Assembly: GCF_026342405.1 (NCBI RefSeq)
Contig: NZ_JAPEMU010000001.1
Span: 1,674,001-1,738,000, forward strand
Source of the DNA: Kitasatospora sp. NBC_00240
GTDB taxonomy: Bacteria; Actinomycetota; Actinomycetes; Streptomycetales; Streptomycetaceae
DNA: 64,000 nucleotides
Direction: 5' to 3'
Positions 59,931 to 64,000 of the stretch are shown here, piece after piece. Within the stretch, counting starts at the first letter, position 1, and every line of letters begins with the position of its first letter. Under the pieces are notes generated by a model. It had not been told where the DNA came from, searched no databases, and saw only the letters and a list, made by a program, of their open reading frames with translations. Both the position numbers and the translations under genes were made by a program.

Positions 59931-61285
59931 GGCGCCACGGCCCCGGTGAGGGCCCGGGCCGCCAGCACCCCCGAGCGGCAGCCGTCCTCGTGGAAGCCCC
60001 AGCCGTGGTACGCCCCGGCGTAGGCGGTGCGCCCGGTGGTGAGTTCGGGCAGCCGGCGCTGGGCGGCGACGCTCTCCGGGGTGTAGACGGGGTGGCGGTA
60101 GACCATCCGGGCCACCACGTGCTCCGGCGGCACCGGCCGGCCGGCGTCCTCGTTGAGGGTGACCAGGTAGTCCTCGGCGGTGTCGAGGCCGAGCAGCCGG
60201 TTGAGGTGGTAGCTGACCTCGACCCGGTCGGCGCGGCCGGCGCAGTCGGCCATCCGGTAGTTCCAGGAGGCGCGGGCCCGGGCGGCGGTGGGCAGCAGGC
60301 TCGCGTCCCGGTGCAGGACGGTCGGGTTGAGCGAGTACCGGAAGGCGCCGAGCACGTCGCGCTCTGCCTCGGTGGGGTCCGCCAGCAGGCTGAGGGCCTG
60401 GTCGGGGTGGGTGGCGAGGACCACCGAGTCGAAGGACGTCCGCTCACCGCCGCCGGTGACGATCTCCACCCCGTCGAGGTGGCGCCGCACCGCGCGCACC
60501 GGGGTGCCCCGGTGGACGGCGGTCAGCCGGTCGGCAATCTTCTCCACGTACCCGCGGGAGCCGCCGACCACCGTCCGCCAGGTCGGCGAGCCGGTGACGC
60601 CCAGCAGGCCGTGGTTGTCGAGGAAGGCGAAGAGGTAGCGGGCCGGGTAGTCGCCCGCGACGTCCGGCGCGCAGGACCAGACCGCCGAGACCACCGGGGT
60701 CATGAAGTGGCTGACGAAGTAGGGCGAGAAGCCTCCGTCGGCGAGGAAGCCGCGCAGGGTCGGGGCGTCCGCCGCGGGGCTCGGGTCGGCCAGCAGCCGG
60801 CGGGCCCGGCGGTGGAAGCGCGGCACCTCGGCGAGCATCCTGAGGTAGTCGCCGCGCAGCAGCCGGGACGGCTGGGCGAACAGGCCGCCCGGCCCGCGGG
60901 CGCCGGCGTACTGCAGCCCGCAGCCCCGGCAGTGCACCGACATGCTCATCTCGCTCGGCCGGGTGGCCACCCCCAACTCGTCGAACATCTCGATGAGATG
61001 GGGGTAGGTCCGCTCGTTGTGCACCAGGAACGCGGTGTCGACGGGCACGCTGCGCCCGTCGGCACCGGTGACGTCCTGGGTGTGGGCGTGGCCGCCCAGC
61101 CGGGTGTCGGCCTCGAACAACTCGACCTCCATGCCGGCCAGGTGCAGCCGGTACGCGGCGGTGAGGCCGGCCACCCCGCTGCCGACGACCGCCGTGCGGC
61201 GGCCCCCCGCGTGGTGGCGCGCCCGGCGCCGTCCGGCGTCGTCACCCGCGATCCCGGCCGCTTCGGCAAGTTCGGGCACGCTCAC
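59927..61285 (-). CDS. FAD-dependent amine-oxidase-like protein
   Basis: A 452-residue flavoprotein. The FAD motif is RRTAVVGSGVAGLTAAYRL, with GGHAHTQDVTGADGRSVPVDTAFLVHNERTYPHL and the C-terminal AYAGAYHGWGFHEDGCRSG. This is the lycopene/amine-oxidase-like family that heads the SigK operon in mycobacteria. The GTG at 61285 has GGGAGGGG upstream. An in-frame ATG at 61348 lies just 6 nt after the predicted -10 box, so a leaderless form 21 residues longer is possible. It is transcribed with DUF1365, CFA synthase and DUF1295. Confidence 0.9.
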   Translation of the reverse strand: MSVPELAEAAGIAGDDAGRRRARHHAGGRRTAVVGSGVAGLTAAYRLHLAGMEVELFEADTRLGGHAHTQDVTGADGRSVPVDTAFLVHNERTYPHLIEMFDELGVATRPSEMSMSVHCRGCGLQYAGARGPGGLFAQPSRLLRGDYLRMLAEVPRFHRRARRLLADPSPAADAPTLRGFLADGGFSPYFVSHFMTPVVSAVWSCAPDVAGDYPARYLFAFLDNHGLLGVTGSPTWRTVVGGSRGYVEKIADRLTAVHRGTPVRAVRRHLDGVEIVTGGGERTSFDSVVLATHPDQALSLLADPTEAERDVLGAFRYSLNPTVLHRDASLLPTAARARASWNYRMADCAGRADRVEVSYHLNRLLGLDTAEDYLVTLNEDAGRPVPPEHVVARMVYRHPVYTPESVAAQRRLPELTTGRTAYAGAYHGWGFHEDGCRSGVLAARALTGAVAP

Positions 61286-61307
61286 GCACGCCCCTCCCGT
61301 TCCGTCG

Positions 61308-61331
61308 GGCCCACCCGTTCCCGGGTGGGCC
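61308..61331. other. Perfect hairpin in the leader of the FAD-oxidase operon
   Basis: GGCCCACCCG-TTCC-CGGGTGGGCC lies between the predicted SigK promoter and GTG 61285. No T-run follows on the minus strand. It is either a leader structure or a weak terminator for the upstream rskA transcript. Confidence 0.55.
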
Positions 61332-61353
61332 GCCTTTCCCCTGGACATCAGGT

Positions 61354-61381
61354 ATTCGGAGCGGTCGGGCAGGCGGATTGG
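61354..61381 (-). promoter_or_regulatory. Predicted SigK promoter of the FAD-oxidase operon
   Basis: On the minus strand, CCAATC (61381-61376), a 16-bp spacer and CCGAAT (61359-61354). As I recall, the mycobacterial SigK consensus is CCATCC-N16-CCGAAT. A promoter of the same spacing lies upstream of sigK (62911-62938). The predicted start point is about 7 nt after the -10. Confidence 0.75.
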
Positions 61382-61416
61382 CCGGGCGGCAGGTCCACTC
61401 GGAGGCGGCCCGCCGG

Positions 61417-62172
61417 TCAGACGAACGGCATCAGCATCACGGGGGCGCCGGTGGGCGCCGGCGAGCCGCCGGCCGGCTCGACCGTCACACCGACGCCGAC
61501 GGCGCCGTCGATCCCACCGGTGAGCAGCAACGAGCCGGTGGTGGTGGGCAGCAGGCCGGCGGGCCGCATGGTGCCGGAGTCGTTGAACCAGAGTTCGTAG
61601 ACCTTGTCCTGCGGCAGGTGCGGCAGGCCGGCGGCGAGGAATCCGGCCTGTCCGCGGCTCTCGGACCAGACCACGGTGCCGACGCCGGAGCCGGCCGTGG
61701 CCGTCCTGGTCCGGGCGTCCGGTGCGGTCAGCAGGGAGCTGAACGCGGTTGCCTGCTGCTGCAGTTGGGCCGCGCGCTGGTCGGCCTGCCGGGCCTGCTG
61801 GTGTTCACCGACGGCGACGCCGCCGAGGCCGACCGCGATCGCCACCGAGGCGGCCAGCGCGAACTTCGGCCAGGAGCGGGCGAGTCGGCCGGGCCGCTCG
61901 CCCGCCGCCGGCTCGTGCTCGTCCAGCGGTCCACCGGGCCCGAGTTGGCGCACCGACCCGATGCCGGCCATCACCCGCAGCTTCAACTCGGGCGGTACCG
62001 GCGTCGCTTCGGCGGCGCCGAGCCGGGCCAGCGCGGCCCTGAACTCCTGCACCTCCAGGGCGCAGGCCGGGCACTGGGCCAGGTGGCGCTCGAAGGCGAG
62101 GCTCTCCGCCTCCGGTAGTGCGTGCGCCGCGTACGCGCCGGTGAGCGTGTGCAGATCGGCGGCCGTGCTCAT
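61417..62172 (-). CDS. rskA: Anti-sigma-K factor RskA
   Basis: A 251-residue anti-sigma factor. The N-terminal domain carries the zinc-anti-sigma pattern H-x3-C-x2-C (RHLAQCPACALEV). One transmembrane helix is near residue 110 (KFALAASVAIAVGLGGVAVGE), followed by an extracytoplasmic RskA C-terminal domain (DKVYELWFNDSGTMRPAGLLP). It holds SigK at the membrane. Its ATG overlaps the sigK stop (ATGA, 62169-62172), giving coupled synthesis. Confidence 0.93.
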   Translation of the reverse strand: MSTAADLHTLTGAYAAHALPEAESLAFERHLAQCPACALEVQEFRAALARLGAAEATPVPPELKLRVMAGIGSVRQLGPGGPLDEHEPAAGERPGRLARSWPKFALAASVAIAVGLGGVAVGEHQQARQADQRAAQLQQQATAFSSLLTAPDARTRTATAGSGVGTVVWSESRGQAGFLAAGLPHLPQDKVYELWFNDSGTMRPAGLLPTTTGSLLLTGGIDGAVGVGVTVEPAGGSPAPTGAPVMLMPFV

Positions 62173-62753
62173 GACCCCACCCCCAGGCAGTCGCGCAGCC
62201 GGATCAGACCGTCCCGCATGCGTGTCTTGACGGTGCCGAGCGGCACCCCGAGCATCTCGGCGGTCTCCCGGTAGGAACAGCCCCGGTAGTACGCCAGGGT
62301 GACCGACTCGCGCTGGAGTTCGGTCAGCATCTTCAGGCAGCGGCGGACCTGCTCGCGCTCCAGCCGGTTCTCGACCTGCTCGGCCACCTCGTCGTAGGCC
62401 GGTACGTGGGCCTGGGCCGCGGCCCGCCGGTCCCGGTCGGCGGCGGCCTGGGCGCTGCGCACCCGGTCCACGGCGCGCCGGTGGGCGAGGGTCATCACCC
62501 AGGCCATCACCTCGCCGCGCTCGGGCTGGTAGCGGGCGGCGGTGCGCCAGACCTCCAGCATGACCTCCTGGGTGACCTCCTCGGACTGCGCCGGGTCCCT
62601 GAGCACCCGCCGGACCAGGCCGAGCACCGGGGCGGCCACCACGTCGTAGAGCCGGCCGAAGGCCTCCTGGTCGCCGAAAGCGACCTTGGTCAGCAGCTCC
62701 CGCAGGTCGGGCCCGCGGCGTTGCGGGCCGGACAGATGGACCACCGTGTTCAC
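62169..62753 (-). CDS. sigK: ECF RNA polymerase sigma factor SigK
   Basis: A 194-residue ECF sigma factor. Region 2 is RLYDVVAAPVLGLVRRVLRDPAQSEEVTQEVMLEVWRTA and region 4 is VRRCLKMLTELQRESVTLAYYRGCSYRETAEMLGVPLGTVKTRMRDGLIRLRDCL. Cys139 and Cys189 have the same 50-residue spacing and offset as the redox pair Cys133/Cys183 described for M. tuberculosis SigK, so redox-controlled release from RskA may be conserved. GTG 62753 follows GGGAGGT. It overlaps a short upstream ORF in GTGA and rskA in ATGA. Confidence 0.94.
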   Translation of the reverse strand: MNTVVHLSGPQRRGPDLRELLTKVAFGDQEAFGRLYDVVAAPVLGLVRRVLRDPAQSEEVTQEVMLEVWRTAARYQPERGEVMAWVMTLAHRRAVDRVRSAQAAADRDRRAAAQAHVPAYDEVAEQVENRLEREQVRRCLKMLTELQRESVTLAYYRGCSYRETAEMLGVPLGTVKTRMRDGLIRLRDCLGVGS

Positions 62754-62839
62754 CGCGCCACCTCCCGACGGCCGGCGCCGGGCGCCGTCGGTCGCTGGGA
62801 CAGGACCGACGGGCGGTCCTGCGGTGGGGTCGCGGGCAT
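62750..62839 (-). CDS. Short ORF overlapping the sigK start
   Basis: A 29-residue ORF (ATG 62839) with a consensus ribosome site (AGGAGG, 6 nt spacing) whose TGA overlaps the sigK GTG (GTGA, 62750-62753). It is Pro/Arg-rich (starts MPATPPQDRPSVLSQ) and has no homologous motif that I know. A leaderless GTG at 62905, 5 nt after the predicted -10, is in the same frame and would give 51 residues. The overlap suggests it controls sigK translation; a protein role is less likely. Confidence 0.5.
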   Translation of the reverse strand: MPATPPQDRPSVLSQRPTAPGAGRREVAR

Positions 62840-62910
62840 GACTGGCCTCCTGCCGAGGGTGGAACGTCCGGGCCGGCCGCCGAGCGCTGCGCGGGGGGCG
62901 GGCACCTGTT

Positions 62911-62938
62911 GTTCGGACCAGCCTGGCCGGTGGATTGG
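62911..62938 (-). promoter_or_regulatory. Predicted SigK promoter of sigK-rskA (autoregulation)
   Basis: On the minus strand, CCAATC (62938-62933), exactly 16 bp, then CCGAAC (62916-62911). It has the same -35 and spacing as the FAD-operon promoter and differs by one base in the -10. It implies SigK transcribes its own gene. The remaining sequence to the LuxR stop (62939-63141) shows no gene. Confidence 0.72.
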
Positions 62939-63141
62939 CCGCGTCCGGGGATTTTTCGCGGATCCGATCACATACTCGATGTGCCGCTGCCGCTGCCGGC
63001 GCTGCCGCATCCGACAGCGGTGTCCGGGTCGCCCGCGCGGCCTGGCGACCGCTGCCCCCGTCAGGGTCGGCACGGTGGCGGCCGCCGAACACGACCACGC
63101 GGGAACCCGCGGACGCAGCGGCCCCGAAGGTGGCGAGATCC

Positions 63142-64000
63142 CTAGGGCGTCCGGCCCTGGGCAAGCCCTGACAGGTCCGCCATCACCACGGCGACCAGCT
63201 CGCGGCGGCTTCGGACACCGAATTTGTCGAAGACGGCGGTCAGGTGCTCCTGCACGGTGTTGGCGGAGATGTGCAGCTCGTCGACCAGCTGGCGGGTGGA
63301 GTACCCCCGGACGACCAGGGCCGCGACCCGGGTCTGGGCGTCGGTGAGTCCATGGGCGCTGAGCAGGACCGCTCCGAGTTCCGCCGGGCGGGCCGGCTCC
63401 ACCACCACGCCGATCTGCGGGCCCAGGCGGCTGGTGTGCAGGGCGAGCCACCGGCCGGAGCGCCCCCGGACCCGGACGGTCGAGGGCACCGGGCCGGCGG
63501 CGGCCGCGAGCACGCTGACCGGGAGCAGCCCGGCGCCCTGCCGGTCGCCGTCGGGGAAGTCGGTCAACCACTGTTCGGCCTCGGGGCTCATGGAGACGGT
63601 CCTGAGCGCGGAGTCGAGCAGGATGAGACCCACCCCGTCCGGGCCGATGGTGGCCTCGGGAGGCGGTGCCGCGGTCACCGCCTTGCGCAGACCGGCCGCC
63701 AGCACCGGGGCGATGCGTCGGACCAGGGCGATCTCCTCGTCGGTGAAGGCCGAGGAGGAGGCCTCCCGGTGCAGGCAGAGCACTCCCCAGCAGCGGTGGC
63801 CGGTGACCAGCGCGGCGCGCAGTTCGTCGCCGAGCCCGAGGGGAGCCATGATCTCCCGGTGGCGAGCGCTTTCCGTCCGGTCGCCTTCGGTGGCCCGGTC
63901 CAACGAGCCGACCGGATCCGCCGCCCGGGCGAGGTCGGCGAACTTGTTGACGTCCGCCCGCCCGAACTCGTTGTCCAGGAACAGCGCCGTCGCGGGGCCC
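63142..64000 (-). CDS. GAF-domain LuxR family regulator, N-terminally cut by the window edge
   Basis: About 286 C-terminal residues are inside the window; the frame is open to base 64000. A GAF-like sensor part is visible (ATALFLDNEFGRADVNKFADLA, RCWGVLCLHREASSSAFTDEEIALVRRIAPVLAAGLR), then a PAS-like stretch, then the LuxR HTH (HGLTDAQTRVAALVVRGYSTRQLVDELHISANTVQEHLTAVFDKFGV). It is transcribed towards sigK, with 203 bp from its stop to the sigK promoter. The ligand and targets are unknown. Confidence 0.88.
   Translation of the reverse strand, partial: GPATALFLDNEFGRADVNKFADLARAADPVGSLDRATEGDRTESARHREIMAPLGLGDELRAALVTGHRCWGVLCLHREASSSAFTDEEIALVRRIAPVLAAGLRKAVTAAPPPEATIGPDGVGLILLDSALRTVSMSPEAEQWLTDFPDGDRQGAGLLPVSVLAAAAGPVPSTVRVRGRSGRWLALHTSRLGPQIGVVVEPARPAELGAVLLSAHGLTDAQTRVAALVVRGYSTRQLVDELHISANTVQEHLTAVFDKFGVRSRRELVAVVMADLSGLAQGRTP

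Overview
This 64 kb window is very GC-rich chromosomal DNA (codon third positions almost always G or C, frequent GTG/TTG starts, 4-nt stop/start overlaps). Together with the families present (DUF993, CbtA/CbtB, Ku/LigD, SigK/RskA, DUF664 DinB enzymes, GAF-LuxR and large LuxR regulators) it points to an actinobacterium, most likely a Streptomyces or Kitasatospora type. That placement is inference; the window has no rRNA or housekeeping phylogenetic marker. No complete prophage, insertion sequence, CRISPR array or biosynthetic cluster is visible.

Layout. 1-3.4 kb: tail of an FtsX-type permease, a short-chain dehydrogenase, an alpha/beta hydrolase divergent from a MarR regulator, and a methyltransferase. 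3.5-20.1 kb is a carbohydrate region: a LacI repressor diverges from a four-gene operon (Gfo/Idh/MocA dehydrogenase, DUF993 aldolase-like protein, sugar isomerase-like TIM barrel, glycerate kinase). After a few small genes and a scar of two truncated genes come a DeoR/LacI hybrid regulator, a secreted parallel beta-helix protein, a GH35 beta-galactosidase and a secreted GH89 alpha-N-acetylglucosaminidase. The same 14-bp palindrome, GGTAAGCGCTTACC, lies upstream of the LacI/operon pair and of the GH35 gene, so they probably form one regulon.

20.1-28.9 kb: an exonuclease, a DinB-type enzyme, the non-homologous end-joining genes ku and ligD with a small partner, then a cobalamin-riboswitch-controlled cobalt-uptake pair cbtB-cbtA with a divergent degenerate histidine phosphatase, a CsoR/CstR-type repressor with its operator, and a second scar where an MMPL transporter and a DUF302 gene are both truncated. 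29-37 kb: two giant FtsX-type permeases and an ATPase in one operon, with a second ATPase divergent. 37.3-42.7 kb: an S53 (sedolisin) peptidase, a TetR regulator, a broken alcohol dehydrogenase, an ArsR/SRPBCC pair and a DinB-type protein. 42.9-43.5 kb: a short Ser/Gln-rich ORF with an intrinsic terminator, tRNA-Gln(CTG), tRNA-Ser(GCT) and a class II tRNA-Tyr-like gene.

43.5-56.7 kb: a flavin monooxygenase operon led by a LuxR regulator, an NCS2 permease, a phosphotransferase, a QueA homologue coupled to a short-chain dehydrogenase, a LysR regulator divergent from an oxidoreductase, a SnoaL protein, a pseudouridine synthase and a SpoIIE-type phosphatase. 56.7-62.9 kb is a complete actinobacterial SigK locus: sigK-rskA followed by the FAD oxidase, DUF1365, cyclopropane-synthase and DUF1295 genes. 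Matching CCAATC-N16-CCGAA(T/C) promoters precede sigK and the FAD gene. The window ends inside a GAF/LuxR regulator.
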